Both the position numbers and the translations under genes were made by a program. The notes under the pieces were generated by a model. It ran no database searches. It was not told where the DNA came from and was given only the letters and a program-made list of their open reading frames with translations. Source: Spongiactinospora sp. TRM90649 (lineage in GTDB: Bacteria > Actinomycetota > Actinomycetes > Streptosporangiales > Streptosporangiaceae). Taken from it: 64,000 bases of DNA. The DNA is taken from NCBI RefSeq assembly GCF_029382225.1, contig NZ_JARLTC010000017.1, forward strand, positions 1 through 64,000. The letters are read 5' to 3'. Shown in pieces: positions 35,045-44,175 of the stretch. Each line of letters opens with the position of its first letter. The first letter of the stretch is position 1.

Positions 35045-36724
35045 ATGCGGAATTTCTCACGCTGGTTACTCACGACCGCCCTGGGTGCGGCCCTCGTCTC
35101 CGGAGCCGCCGTACCGGCACAGGCCGCCGGCCCGTCGATCACGGATCCGGGCACGCCCGACGTACTGATCGAGGCCCCCGAGCCCGGCGGATGCCGGCCA
35201 TGGGATCCCGCGCTGGGAACGGACGCGGCGACGAACCGGCAGGCCAACGAGACCGTGCCGTGCGCGTGGTTCCCCTCGATCGCCCGGCTCGCCAACGGCG
35301 ACCTGTACGTCGCCTACTCCTACGGCCCCAGCCACTCCCATTCAAGCAAGATCGCCGCGCGCCGGAGCACCGACGGCGGCCGCACCTGGTCGGCCCGGCA
35401 GATCATCGTGGACGACCCCGCGATTCCCGACGAGAAGGAACCGAGCCTCACCGTGCTGCGCGACGGCAGGCTCCTCATGACGTACTTCGACTACACGCCT
35501 GCCCGCCCGAACAAGCACCGCCGTCAGGTCTACCTGCGCAGCTCCTCCGACAACGGCGTGACGTGGTCGGCCGCCACCACCCTGGACTCCACCCTCTGGG
35601 ACTTCCCCACCAGCCAGATGGCGTCCGACGGGGAACTGGTCGAACTGGACGACGGCACGCTGCTCCTGCCCGTCTACACGATCCGCGCGACCGACGGATC
35701 GCTCGGGACGTGGGGGGTCCATGTGCTGCGCAGCGACGACGGCGGTGCGACCTGGAACCGGTCGGACGAGCGCGTGGTGATGTGGGACGGCACGTCGGGC
35801 ACGATCGGCTACAGCGAGCCCGCGCTCGCCGACCTCGGCGGCGGGCACGTCCTGCTGCTCGCCCGCACCGCGGGCAACCCGAGCGGGACGATGCGGCAGA
35901 GCGAGTCCTTCGACTACGGCGCGACGTGGACCGCGCCGGTGGACGTCCCCGGCCTCAAGGGCCACGCCCCGAACTTCCTCAAGCTGCGCAGCGGCGCCTT
36001 CTTCCTCACCTACGGTGACGTCTCGGGCGCGTTCGCGTCCTCGCGGCCGGTGGTCGGCAGGTTCTACGACCCCGTCGCGGGCTGGGGCGCCACCGCAGGG
36101 AAGATGATCTACAAGACGCCTCGGACGCCACAGTCGGGCTGGGTCTACTTCCCCTCCTCCGACATGTCCTACCCGGGGAGCGTCGAACTCGACGACGGCA
36201 CGATCTTCACCGTCTACTACGACCGGCTCGAAGGCGTCATCGGCGGCACATACACGCGTCCCACCGAGAAGCGGCTCGACCTGTGGGGGATGTACCAGGC
36301 GGGACAGGCGACCATCCAGACCGACCTGACGGTCACCGCGCCGAGCCGTCCCTCGCTCCAGCCGTACGGGCCGATCGACGGGAGCATCGACTACTGGCAC
36401 TCGGCCGCCGCGGACGGCCCGGCCCCGCCCGTGCGCCGCTGGACCCTGACGCTCGACGACGACTACCGGATCGGCGAGGTGGGCGTGGTGCTCAAACCCG
36501 GATACGCCGAGTCGGCCACGGTCGAGACTGCGGTCACCACCGACTGGCGGACCGTGCGCACGTACACGATGCGCCGCACCGACGACTACGACTGGACGCC
36601 CGCGGGCGGCCTCCCGGCCCGCCACCTGCGCGTCTCGATCACCGACAGCCGTGGCAACGGCGACGCCCTTCTCTCCGAGGTGGCCCTGAGGACCTGGCCC
36701 ACCACCTTCGACCGGGCCCCCTGA
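35045..36724 (+). CDS. Secreted sialidase-family glycoside hydrolase
   Basis: 559 residues with a signal peptide (LLTTALGAALVSGAAVPAQA), then a six-bladed sialidase-type propeller with four Asp-box motifs: STDGGRTWS (about residue 108), SSDNGVTWS (about 168), SDDGGATWN (about 230) and SFDYGATWT (about 288). The C-terminal 130 residues (RRWTLTLDDDYRIGEV to LLSEVALRT) look like a discoidin/F5-8C-type binding domain. Asp-boxes are shared by sialidases and other exo-glycosidases, so the sugar specificity is open. It is exported. The ribosome site is sequestered in a hairpin (see the regulatory entry). Confidence 0.88.
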   Translation: MRNFSRWLLTTALGAALVSGAAVPAQAAGPSITDPGTPDVLIEAPEPGGCRPWDPALGTDAATNRQANETVPCAWFPSIARLANGDLYVAYSYGPSHSHSSKIAARRSTDGGRTWSARQIIVDDPAIPDEKEPSLTVLRDGRLLMTYFDYTPARPNKHRRQVYLRSSSDNGVTWSAATTLDSTLWDFPTSQMASDGELVELDDGTLLLPVYTIRATDGSLGTWGVHVLRSDDGGATWNRSDERVVMWDGTSGTIGYSEPALADLGGGHVLLLARTAGNPSGTMRQSESFDYGATWTAPVDVPGLKGHAPNFLKLRSGAFFLTYGDVSGAFASSRPVVGRFYDPVAGWGATAGKMIYKTPRTPQSGWVYFPSSDMSYPGSVELDDGTIFTVYYDRLEGVIGGTYTRPTEKRLDLWGMYQAGQATIQTDLTVTAPSRPSLQPYGPIDGSIDYWHSAAADGPAPPVRRWTLTLDDDYRIGEVGVVLKPGYAESATVETAVTTDWRTVRTYTMRRTDDYDWTPAGGLPARHLRVSITDSRGNGDALLSEVALRTWPTTFDRAP

Positions 36725-36802
36725 CCCACCGCCGAACTCGGTGGCCGCCCCGATCCGGCCGCACACCGTGCGGCCGGATGCGCGCCCCCGCTACGAATCG
36801 CG

Positions 36803-37168
36803 TCAGCAGACGCCGACGCATTCCTTCACGCCGAGGTCTTTCCCATCGAAGGCAAGGGCCAGCTTGCCGCGGACGATTCCCTTGGCGGCATCGACGGACG
36901 TCACGCTCCCTTTCACGGACGCCTTCCTGCCATCCTTCGTATGGCCCGCGCATTCGACCTGGTGAGCATCCCCGTCCAACGGCTTCGCCACGCAGTCGAG
37001 TTCATCCTTGAGCTTGACGCCCGCGGCCTCCTCGACGGCGATCCTGCCCATGACGTTCAGCGTCCCCTCCACGGTTCCTTGCTGCACGCCGTCCCGCACG
37101 TCCTCCTGGATACCGGAACAACCCGTGAGGGCCAGTAATACGCCCAGACCGATGAGAATTCCCCGCAT
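36803..37168 (-). CDS. Small lipoprotein, DUF4333-like
   Basis: 121 residues with a lipoprotein signal (MRGILIGLGVLLALTGCSG; lipobox Cys17), then a C-terminal domain holding paired cysteines (ELDCVAKPL, QVECAGH, KECVGVC) as in DUF4333-type proteins. It is an outer-surface lipoprotein of unknown role. ATG 37168 gives the proper lipobox spacing; a longer start is not supported. It faces the sialidase convergently with 78 bp between stops. Confidence 0.75.
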   Translation of the reverse strand: MRGILIGLGVLLALTGCSGIQEDVRDGVQQGTVEGTLNVMGRIAVEEAAGVKLKDELDCVAKPLDGDAHQVECAGHTKDGRKASVKGSVTSVDAAKGIVRGKLALAFDGKDLGVKECVGVC

Positions 37169-37254
37169 GCCCGCACTCTCCGACGATGGACGGAACAATG
37201 GCGTAGCAGTCTAGGCCCTGCCGTTTCTCGGCAAGCGCGATCGCCGAACTGGGC

Positions 37255-37440
37255 GCCTCAGGCGGTCTGCAACAGTTGTGCGCGCGCTCCAGGTGTCGCC
37301 AGCGAGCCTGGTCGTCGGCACTGGTGCGGGCGGCGCGCATCTCGGCGAGGTAGGCGGCCGCAGCCGCAGCGTCACGGGGGCCGGTCTGGACGATCTGGAA
37401 CAGGTCCAGGCCGGGCACCGACTCCAACAGGGTGGCCAGC
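37255..37440 (-). pseudogene. DUF3703-like gene remnant
   Basis: The minus strand reads AAAAAYLAEMRAARTSADDQARWRHLERAH, which resembles the core of DUF3703 proteins (a Trp-Arg-His-Leu-Glu-Arg-Ala-His motif), but the usual following sequence is replaced by NCCRPPEAP. There is no plausible start or continued domain. It lies between the DUF4333 lipoprotein and the PhoX gene. I judge it a decayed fragment, with moderate confidence in the family. Confidence 0.45.
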
Positions 37441-37543
37441 GGCAGCGGGGCCAGTGATGAGTGCGCGAAGGGCCGGCATCGAGCCGGGCGGCAGGGGCCC
37501 ACCGGATCGTGCGGCCCCTGCTCCTCAGCCCGGCCCGGTCGAA

Positions 37544-38995
37544 TCAACCCAGGTACTTCTGCCAGGGGCCGGTGATGGCCAGGGTGAGGCCGGGGTCCTG
37601 CATGTTGACGAAGAGCACCTTGCCGTCGTCGGTGAAGGTCGGCCCGCAGAACTCGGAGTCGTTGAGCTGGTTGCGGGCGATGGCGTACGTCGGGCCCCCC
37701 GGGAACGCGCCGAGCACGTGGGAGGCTCCGGCGCCGTCCTCGGCGAGCACGAGGCTTCCCCACGGGGTCACGGTCAGATTGTCCGGGCCGTCGAAGGTCA
37801 GGTCGCCGTACTTCGCCGGCGCGCCCTCCTCCGCGGTGCTCTGGTGAGGGAAGTAGGTGACGAGCTGGATGGTCTGGTCGCGGTAGTCGTAGAACCAGAC
37901 CATGCCGTCGTGCGGGGCCGCGTCGGCCGGGAGGTCGCCGTCCTCCCACGCGTAGGAGTTGACGACGTACACGCCCTCGTCGGTACCCCACACGCCCTCG
38001 AACTTGCGTCCGCGGGTGACCTGACCATCGGCGAACTGCTTGCGCACGGGCGTGGTCTTCGCGTCGCGCTCGGGGACGTTGATCCATCGCACGGGGAACG
38101 GACGGCCGAGCTGGGCGGAGGTCAGGTAGGCGACGTCCGGCAGCACCGAGCCGTCGTCCATGATGATCTGCATCGCGGCGAGGGTCCCGGCGGTCGGGGC
38201 GAGGCGGGTGAGCGTGCCCGGACCGACCTTGCCGCCACGGGGAGCGGTCCAACGGTAGAAGAGGCCGTTGGGTCCGTCGGCGTCCTCGGACAGATAGATG
38301 TTGGTACGGTCCTTGTCGATCGCCAGAGCCTCGTGAGCGTAGCGGCCCAGGCATTTGATCGGCGTCGGGTCGGCGGAGCCGTCGGCCCAGACCTCGAAGA
38401 CGTAGCCGTGGTCCTTCTGGAAGGCGCCGCTCCGGCCGCCCTCCTCCCATTTGTCGCCGGCGCGGTCCTCGGTCTCCTCACAGGTCAGCCACGTCCCCCA
38501 CGGGGTCGGGCCGCCGGCGCAGTTGGAGACGGTGCCGGAGATGGCGACGTACTCGCCGAGATTGCGGCCGGCGCGGTCCGTCGTGATCACCGTACAGCCG
38601 CCGGCGTCGACGGCGCCCGGGTCGTAGACGGTGCCCTTGACGTGCGGTACGCCGAACTCGGCGCCCGGGTCGATCTCATGGTTCTGAATGAGGGTGTAGC
38701 GGCCGCGGCCGGCGTTGTAGACGGCCATGCCGTCGTGGTCGGACGGGGTCAGGCCCTGCCCGCGGTCGAGACGGGTGACGCCGGTCCGGGTGACGATGGC
38801 GTAGCTGAAGCCCTTGGGAAGGGCCAGGATGCCCTGGGGGTCGTCGACGAGCGGCGGGAAGGGCACGCGGCCGTTGCCGGCGGGCTCGTACGGCCGGCCC
38901 GGGCTGCCCTGCGCCAGAGCGGGGACGGCGCCTGCGACGGCGAGACCGATGCCGGCGGCGCCACCGGCCAGGAGGGTACGACGAGAGGTGGGCAC
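37544..38995 (-). CDS. PhoX-like phosphatase (DUF839), Tat-exported
   Basis: 483 residues. A Tat signal (SRRTLLAGGAAGIGLAVAGA) is followed by a PhoX/DUF839 beta-propeller: motifs PKGFSYAIVTRTG, PSDHDGMAVYNAG, TPWGTWLTCEETED, KCLGRYAHEALAID, and NLTVTPWGSLVLAEDG. PhoX enzymes are calcium-dependent alkaline phosphatases that fold in the cytoplasm, in keeping with Tat export. The stop overlaps no other gene; 38996-39252 upstream holds nothing I can assign. Phosphate limitation control is likely but no PHO box was identified. Confidence 0.9.
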   Translation of the reverse strand: MPTSRRTLLAGGAAGIGLAVAGAVPALAQGSPGRPYEPAGNGRVPFPPLVDDPQGILALPKGFSYAIVTRTGVTRLDRGQGLTPSDHDGMAVYNAGRGRYTLIQNHEIDPGAEFGVPHVKGTVYDPGAVDAGGCTVITTDRAGRNLGEYVAISGTVSNCAGGPTPWGTWLTCEETEDRAGDKWEEGGRSGAFQKDHGYVFEVWADGSADPTPIKCLGRYAHEALAIDKDRTNIYLSEDADGPNGLFYRWTAPRGGKVGPGTLTRLAPTAGTLAAMQIIMDDGSVLPDVAYLTSAQLGRPFPVRWINVPERDAKTTPVRKQFADGQVTRGRKFEGVWGTDEGVYVVNSYAWEDGDLPADAAPHDGMVWFYDYRDQTIQLVTYFPHQSTAEEGAPAKYGDLTFDGPDNLTVTPWGSLVLAEDGAGASHVLGAFPGGPTYAIARNQLNDSEFCGPTFTDDGKVLFVNMQDPGLTLAITGPWQKYLG

Positions 38996-39252
38996 GTGAA
39001 CTAGCTCCTCTTACACAAGAGTGGGACGCTCGCCAGCAAACTCCCGCGGGCTGACACCGACCCGCCGTGCACATGATGAATCGGCGACATCGCCGTAAAG
39101 AATCAGGGGCGCTCAGACATCACGTCGATGGCGTCGACAGGTGCGGCAGGACCACTTCCCGCCAGGAACGACACCATCCCGCTGCTGCGCTTCCTGCGCG
39201 AACGCCATCCCGGCGCCCCATGCCCTGACCGCTGAGACCAGGCGGCCCGCGC

Positions 39253-41059
39253 CTACTGGGCGGGGATCCGTACGGTGAACGGCCTGGCGTCGAGTTCGCC
39301 GCGCAGTTCGGTCTGGTCCTCGGCGCGGAAGGGCCGCCAGCTCAGCGACAGGCGACCTCCGGGCACGGTGGTGAGGGCGGCGGTCGCGGTTCCGGTTTCC
39401 GGGTCGAGGCGGACGGTTCCGGAGACCTGGACGTCCTGGACGTACCGGACCTGGCGGAGAGTTACCGTACCGTCCTCGGCCCGCTGGATGCTGCCGCCGC
39501 GAAGGCCGGGCTCGGTCTGAGGCGGCGGTGCGAGGGAGTTCGGGTTGAGGGGCGCGATCGCGTCGGCGGCGGTCGCGAAGGCCGCCGCCACGGTCCGGCG
39601 CCGCTCGCCGTTCAGCTCGTCGCCGTACGGCATGGCCAGCCCGCGCGCCCGCACGGGGAACCCGCCGAGCAGCCGGTAGTTCTCCGCGGAGCAGCCGAGG
39701 CGCACCGGCTTGGCCGGATCGGCGACGAAGGAGCGCAGCACGCCCTGCAGACACCCGCCGACCGGGTTGAATCCGAACAACTGGCCGTGGCCCGCGAAGG
39801 GCACGGTGTAGGCGCGTCCCTTGGAATAGAGGGCGGCGACGGAGGCGGCGTCGAGCGGGGAGGTGTCGGAGTCGAACTGGCCGCTGATCGCCAGGACGGG
39901 CACCTTCGGCCGGCTGCCCGTGGCCGGTGGGCTCTGGCGCGGGGTGGGCCAGTAAGCGCACTGCCGCGTCCAGTCGGCGACCGGCCCGGCGACTTCGGAA
40001 GGCCGGTAGGGCGCGTAGACGTGGTGGCGCTGGGCGTGGGCGTCGAGCTGCCGGACGCGTTCGGCGGCGGGGGCGTCGCGGTCGAAGGGGAACCTGGCGT
40101 CGCCGCAGTAGTAGGTGAACAGGGCCGGCGCGGGGGACCTGTCGGGCGGGGGCGGCGCGGCGCGGCCCACCAGGCGGTGTAACGGGGCCGGGTCGCCCTT
40201 CAGGTAAGCGTTCGCCGCGGCCAGGGTGGACCTGGCGTCGGGGACGGCGGCGGCGGTCAGCAGGTGGCCGGTCCGGCGGATGGGCAGCTTCGGGTCGGGC
40301 TCGGCGCGCAGCCGCTTCAGCAGCCTGTCCCACAGCGCGGCCGGATCGGGGTTGCGCCTGGCGCAGGCGGGTGAGCGACGGCACGCGGCCCGCAGCGCGG
40401 CCAGGCCGAGCTTGCGCTGGTTGCGGAAGCCCTGCTCGACGTACCCGTCGTCGCCGGTGCCGATGACGCTCTCCAGGAACATGGCCCGCAGGTGCTCGGG
40501 GAAGCGGGTGGCGTAGGCCTGGCCGAGCAGCGTGCCGTACGAGACTCCGACGAAGGTGACGTCGCGGACGCCGAGCGCGGCCCTGACCGCGTCGACGTCG
40601 GCGGCGGCCTGGTCGGAGGTGAAGAACCTGCCCCGGTCGCCGATCTGGCGCGCGCACGCCTCGATCGTGCTCGGCCGGGTGACGTCGAGCCCGTCGCACG
40701 ACAGCGGGGAGGACTCGCCGAACCCGCGCGGCTCGACCATGAGGACGTCGACCCGCTCGGACAGCGGCCCGAGCAGCGCCTTGCCCAGACCCGCGTAGGA
40801 GGGATCGAGCGGGCCGGGACCACCGCCGTTGGCGATCGCGGTGGTCAGCGGCGGGCGGCTGCGATCGCCGCGCGGGATCCACAGGTAGGCGACGGAGATC
40901 TTCTCCGACTCGGGGTTCGACCAGTCGAGCGGCACGAGCAGCTCGCCGTCGCAGGGGGCCGTCGCTCCGGCGCACGAGTGGGCCTGCGCCGCAGGGGCGG
41001 GCAGCAGGGCGGCCAACGTCGCTCCGGCCGCCAGGAGGGTCTTCCAGACGAGGTTCATG
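39253..41059 (-). CDS. Secreted alpha/beta hydrolase, TAP-like (SCO/tripeptidyl aminopeptidase type)
   Basis: About 601 residues. Signal peptide (KTLLAAGATLAALLPAPAAQA), then an alpha/beta-hydrolase fold with ANGGGPGPLDPS, nucleophile Ser in FVGVSYGTLLGQAYA, and VPVLAISGQFDSDTSP and FAGHGQLFG supplying the likely Asp and His. This is the secreted tripeptidyl-aminopeptidase-like group of Streptomyces. ATG 41059 has no ribosome site upstream; the spacer instead carries TTGTGCA repeats shared with the divergent ArsR gene, so repression by that regulator is likely. Confidence 0.88.
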
Positions 41060-41171
41060 AGTACACAATGACTGTGCACAATGGATTGTGCAAATGGATT
41101 GTGCACTCATTGGAGAGTCCGGCCAGGTCAGGGCGGCGAAAGTTGCACAGCGGATTGTGCACAGTTAGTTT
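41060..41171. promoter_or_regulatory. Divergent promoter region with TTGTGCA repeats and a leaderless promoter
   Basis: Several TTGTGCA/TGTGCACA half-sites occur (near 41073, 41085, 41098 and 41154), the first three spaced about 13 bp. For the ArsR gene a good promoter is visible: TTGCAC (41143-41148), 17 bp, TAGTTT (41166-41171), then 7 bp to ATG 41179, so the transcript probably starts at the start codon. A TTGTGCACA site lies in the -35/-10 spacer, suited to autorepression. Confidence 0.6.
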
Positions 41172-41178
41172 GGCGACC

Positions 41179-41736
41179 ATGGCTGGAGAGCCCGCGCGTC
41201 ACGAGATCACCGACCTGGAGGCTCTGACGTCGCTCACGCACCCGCGGCGGCGGCGCATCCTCGACCACCTCTACAAGCACGGCCCCGCGACGTCGGCCAC
41301 GCTCGCCCGCGAACTCGACCTCAACACCGGCGCCACCAGCTATCACCTGCGCGAGCTGGCCAAACACGGCTTCGTCGAGGAAGCTCCGGAGAAGGGGCAC
41401 GGACGGGAGCGATGGTGGCGCTTCGTCATGGCCGACTTCAGGTTCCCCCGGCGCAGCCGACAGGACGCCAAGACGCGTGCCGTACTGGACGAGATGAACA
41501 CGCGCGCGTTCGCCGCCGACATCCAGCAGTTCCAGCAGGCGCTCGCCGATACCTCCGACCAAGGCGGCTGGGACGACGCGTTCCCCTACTCACGGGGAAG
41601 CATCCGCGTGTCGCTGGGGCAGTTGGAGGCGTTCTTCGAGGAGTACGTGGCGCTGCTGATGAAGTACTCGGGCGAGGAACCGGACGACGACGCCCGCACC
41701 GTCAGCACCGTGTTCATGGCCTATCCCGAGGCGTGA
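41179..41736 (+). CDS. ArsR-family winged-helix regulator
   Basis: 185 residues with an N-terminal winged helix (LTSLTHPRRRRILDHLYKHG, SATLARELDLNTGATSYHLRELAKHGFVEEA, wing GRERWWRFV) and a C-terminal helical part. No metal-binding Cys cluster is visible, so it is not an obvious metal sensor. It starts without a ribosome site, at the end of a leaderless promoter, and is divergent from the secreted hydrolase. TTGTGCA repeats between them are the likely operator. Confidence 0.88.
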   Translation: MAGEPARHEITDLEALTSLTHPRRRRILDHLYKHGPATSATLARELDLNTGATSYHLRELAKHGFVEEAPEKGHGRERWWRFVMADFRFPRRSRQDAKTRAVLDEMNTRAFAADIQQFQQALADTSDQGGWDDAFPYSRGSIRVSLGQLEAFFEEYVALLMKYSGEEPDDDARTVSTVFMAYPEA

Positions 41737-41753
41737 GCCGAGGAGGCGTTGAC

Positions 41754-41801
41754 TTTGTCGCAAGAAATGTCGCATCATCTTGCTACAAAGCTTGCGACAA
41801 A
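41754..41801. promoter_or_regulatory. Perfect 11-bp inverted repeat before the membrane protein/GntR operon
   Basis: TTTGTCGCAAG (41754-41764) is matched exactly by CTTGCGACAAA (41791-41801) across a 26-bp centre that contains a further TGTCGCA half-site. TTGACT at 41749 is a possible -35. The spacing of half-sites suits the GntR protein at the end of the operon. Confidence 0.65.
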
Positions 41802-41810
41802 GGAGCCGAC

Positions 41811-42623
41811 ATGACCCATGAGCCGTTACCGGACGCCGGCCCGCCGGCGGGTGCGACCGACCTGCGGCGGGCGAGCGCCTGGCTGACCCGGCACGGCCTG
41901 ACCGACGCCCGCCCCACCCCGCTGCTGGCCCGCCGGCTGGCGATCCGGGAACGCGCCCGCATCGTCACCCCGGTCATCCTGTGCGTGCTGATCCTCGCGA
42001 GCGCGCTCGCCGCCAGTTCGGTCTTCGGCGGCGACCGGCTCCGCCTGCTGCCCCTGCTGGCCCTGGCCGCGCTGATGGCCGGACTGCTGCTCGCACAGTC
42101 GCTGCTCGACTGGTGGGTGCGACGCGTCGACCAGCGGGCGGGCGCGACGCTGTCCCGCAGGGCCACCCACCTGATCCAGCCCGACTGGCGGACCCTGCTC
42201 GGCCGGCCGTACGCCGTCTTCACGGCCGCCGCTTTCGCCGGCGCGATGGCGCTGGCGGGCAGCGCGCTGGCCGTACCCGACCCGACCGTGCGGCAAGTGG
42301 CCGTCGTCCTGCTCATCGGCCTGCTCGGCCTGACCGCCATCAACGCCATGCAGCTACGCCACCTGCTGCGGCACCCGGTCGTGGCGGAGGACGAGGAGTC
42401 GCTGACCGCCGACGTCATCATGCGCGTCGAGGACGCCCGCGACCTCACCACGCCGAGCGTGCAGTTGTCGCTGCCCATGGTGCTGCTGTTCGGCACCGCG
42501 CCCGGTTGGTGGGGCGCCGCCGCGGTCGCCTACCTGATCCTGAGCATGGTCGCCCTCGTCGCCCTCCGCTTCAAGACGCCGTCCAGCGCGGCGGTGGCCC
42601 GGCAGGCCATGAGCGCCCGATGA
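41811..42623 (+). CDS. Multi-pass membrane protein of a YtrA-type operon, unknown
   Basis: 270 residues with about six hydrophobic helices (VILCVLILASALAASSVFGG, LLPLLALAALMAGLLLAQS, VFTAAAFAGAMALAGSALAV, QVAVVLLIGLLGLTAINAMQL). It has no transporter or enzyme motif I recognise. The ATG at 41811 follows AAGGAG with 6-nt spacing. It overlaps the downstream GntR gene by 4 nt and is probably controlled by it; the pair resembles GntR-membrane protein operons in actinomycetes. Confidence 0.8.
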   Translation: MTHEPLPDAGPPAGATDLRRASAWLTRHGLTDARPTPLLARRLAIRERARIVTPVILCVLILASALAASSVFGGDRLRLLPLLALAALMAGLLLAQSLLDWWVRRVDQRAGATLSRRATHLIQPDWRTLLGRPYAVFTAAAFAGAMALAGSALAVPDPTVRQVAVVLLIGLLGLTAINAMQLRHLLRHPVVAEDEESLTADVIMRVEDARDLTTPSVQLSLPMVLLFGTAPGWWGAAAVAYLILSMVALVALRFKTPSSAAVARQAMSAR

Positions 42624-42997
42624 TCGTCATCGACGCGGCCTCGCCGGTGCCGCCGTTCGAACAGCTACGAGCCCAGCTCGCCCGGCAGATCCAGGACCGC
42701 ACGCTGGCCGTGGGCGCCCGGCTGCCGACCATCCGCCACCTCGCGGCAGACCTCGGCCTGGCCGTCAACACGGTCGGCCGGGCCTACCGGGAGCTGGAGG
42801 AGGCAGGACTGATCGAAACACGCGGGCGAGCGGGCTCGTTCGTGTCGGCCGCCGGCGGGGAGGGCCGCGAACGGGCCCGCCAGGCCGCCGCCGACTACGC
42901 GGCCGTGATCGCCAGCGTCGGCATCGACGCCGCCGAGGCACTCCGCATCGTCCAGGCGGCTCTCACCTCCGGCGCGGCGGCACAGAGCCCGTCATGA
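42620..42997 (+). CDS. GntR-family regulator (YtrA subfamily, short)
   Basis: 125 residues with a GntR winged helix (PPFEQLRAQLARQIQDRTLAVGARLPTIRHLAADLGLAVNTVGRAYRELEEAGLIETRGRAGSFV, quoted in parts: VGARLPTIRHLAADLG and NTVGRAYRELEEAG) and only a short C-terminal helix, as in YtrA-type members. ATG 42620 overlaps the membrane-protein stop (ATGA). It probably binds the 11-bp inverted repeat upstream of the operon. Confidence 0.88.
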   Translation: MIVIDAASPVPPFEQLRAQLARQIQDRTLAVGARLPTIRHLAADLGLAVNTVGRAYRELEEAGLIETRGRAGSFVSAAGGEGRERARQAAADYAAVIASVGIDAAEALRIVQAALTSGAAAQSPS

Positions 42998-43027
42998 CGA
43001 CTGCCCCGCACAGGGTCCTGGCGAGAC

Positions 43028-43255
43028 TTGACCGCCGGCCTGGCCGCCCTGGTCGCGCTGACGGCGAAGCAGGCCGGTCCGGCGCAGGATCTGGCCGCCG
43101 GTTACGGCCAGGCCTACGCCGCCATCGCCGTACCGCTGGTCGCCGTCGCCCTCCTGGCGGTCGCGCTGCGGAGACGCCACGCCACCTCCCCGGCCGCACC
43201 CGCTACCGCTGACCCGGCCGTCCCCACGCGCGAACAGATCGGCGGCGAGGTCGGT
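43028..43255 (+). pseudogene. MFS transporter remnant (C-terminal end)
   Basis: The plus strand reads LTAGLAALVALTAKQAG, then GYGQAYAAIAVPLVAVALLAVALRRR, the typical last membrane helix and tail of a DHA2-type MFS transporter. No upstream part exists and the frame then runs into the convergent SUKH gene. It is a fragment. Confidence 0.5.
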
Positions 43256-43257
43256 GA

Positions 43258-43800
43258 TCAGCGGTTCTCGTGCTCCATGAGGTCCCAGAACGACCTGTAG
43301 CGGTTCGCGCCGGGGAGCCAGGGTGCGTGGAACCACGCCTCCCATTCGCCGTCCGCGGTCGTGACGCGGGGATTGAGAAGGGTCCACCCGTCGTCCCAGT
43401 GCCCGACCAGGAGGAGGTCGGGCAGGTATTCCTCCCTGAGGTTGATGCAGTCCTGCTTCTCGCCGTACACGAAATAGAGCTCGTCAGGCACGCTGCGGGG
43501 CGCGTGGCCCTCGGGCAGGCAGTATTCGACGAACCAGGATTCGAGGTCGCGGAACCACCCGGCGGTCGTGGTGGACCGCAGGCAGTACTCGTCGTCGGCG
43601 TCGCCCCAGCCGTTGGCGAACAGCAGGAACCGCCGGTAGCTCGGCGGCAGCTCCATGCCCAGCCGCTCTTCGAGCTGACGGACGTCCGCCTCGCCCGCCG
43701 GGGGGCGCAAGGCGTAACTGTCCGTCGGCGACGGGTCGGACCCTTCGGGTACCCGGTCCCGCTCTGGGAAGACGGCGGACCAGTCGTAGGGGGTGCTCAT
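43258..43800 (-). CDS. SMI1/KNR4 (SUKH-1) family protein
   Basis: 180 residues with the SUKH fold: LEERLGMELPPSYRRFLLFANGWG, then CLRSTTTAGWFRD, and ending FHAPWLPGANRYRSFWDLMEHE. SUKH proteins are often immunity proteins of polymorphic toxin systems, though many solo copies have no toxin partner. No toxin gene is recognisable next to it; on the other side lie decayed gene fragments, so a lost partner is possible. ATG 43800 is likely but the ribosome site is weak. Confidence 0.87.
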   Translation of the reverse strand: MSTPYDWSAVFPERDRVPEGSDPSPTDSYALRPPAGEADVRQLEERLGMELPPSYRRFLLFANGWGDADDEYCLRSTTTAGWFRDLESWFVEYCLPEGHAPRSVPDELYFVYGEKQDCINLREEYLPDLLLVGHWDDGWTLLNPRVTTADGEWEAWFHAPWLPGANRYRSFWDLMEHENR

Positions 43801-43882
43801 GGTGGGTGAAGGTATCCATCACGACCGACGTTTCCGTTCGTGGCCTCAGGTCAGGGAAGCTCGTGGGAGCGGAACCAGAGCC

Positions 43883-44020
43883 ATGCCCTTCAGCGGCCTG
43901 CACCCGCTGCTGCACCCGTTCATGGATCGGCTGGACGTCCTGCCGGAGCAGCAGGCGGAGGCCATGCGGTCGGTCTGACGACGCCCAGTGGCTGGACCGG
44001 GCCTCGTCGGCGCGAAGGCG
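43883..44020 (+). pseudogene. LuxR-family (AAA) regulator remnant
   Basis: The plus strand reads MPFSGLHPLLHPFMDRLDVLPEQQAEAMR, then a stop, and one frame over DDAQWLDRASS. Both pieces belong to large LuxR regulators with an N-terminal AAA ATPase domain (the second is Walker B). In intact proteins they are separated by about 60 residues, so an internal deletion plus frameshift has occurred. Dead fragment. Confidence 0.6.
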
Positions 44021-44022
44021 GC

Positions 44023-44175
44023 CTGGCCGAGACGGCGATCGTGGACGCCCTGGACGAGGGCGCCGTCAACGGCTGGGTCGACTCCGTCGCGGCGCAGACC
44101 GGCAGCATCGATGTCTCGGTCAACGTCATCTCCCGGGACGCGCTGTTCGTGCCGATGCTCGACATGCCCGCCACC
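44023..44175 (+). pseudogene. SDR-family gene remnant
   Basis: The frame encodes TAIVDALDEGAVNGWVDSVAAQTGSIDVSVNVISRD, matching the middle of short-chain dehydrogenases (VDVLDEAAV..., GRIDVSFNLIS). It has no Rossmann start or catalytic Tyr region, and begins right at the end of the LuxR fragment, so two unrelated remnants abut. The stretch 44176-44447 is a promoter/leader for the next gene. Confidence 0.5.

Noticed and set aside
39060..39250. Short plus-strand frame (about GAAGPLPARNDTIPLLRFLRER) before the hydrolase stop
   Set aside because: Too short and lacks a start or ribosome site; cannot be distinguished from chance.
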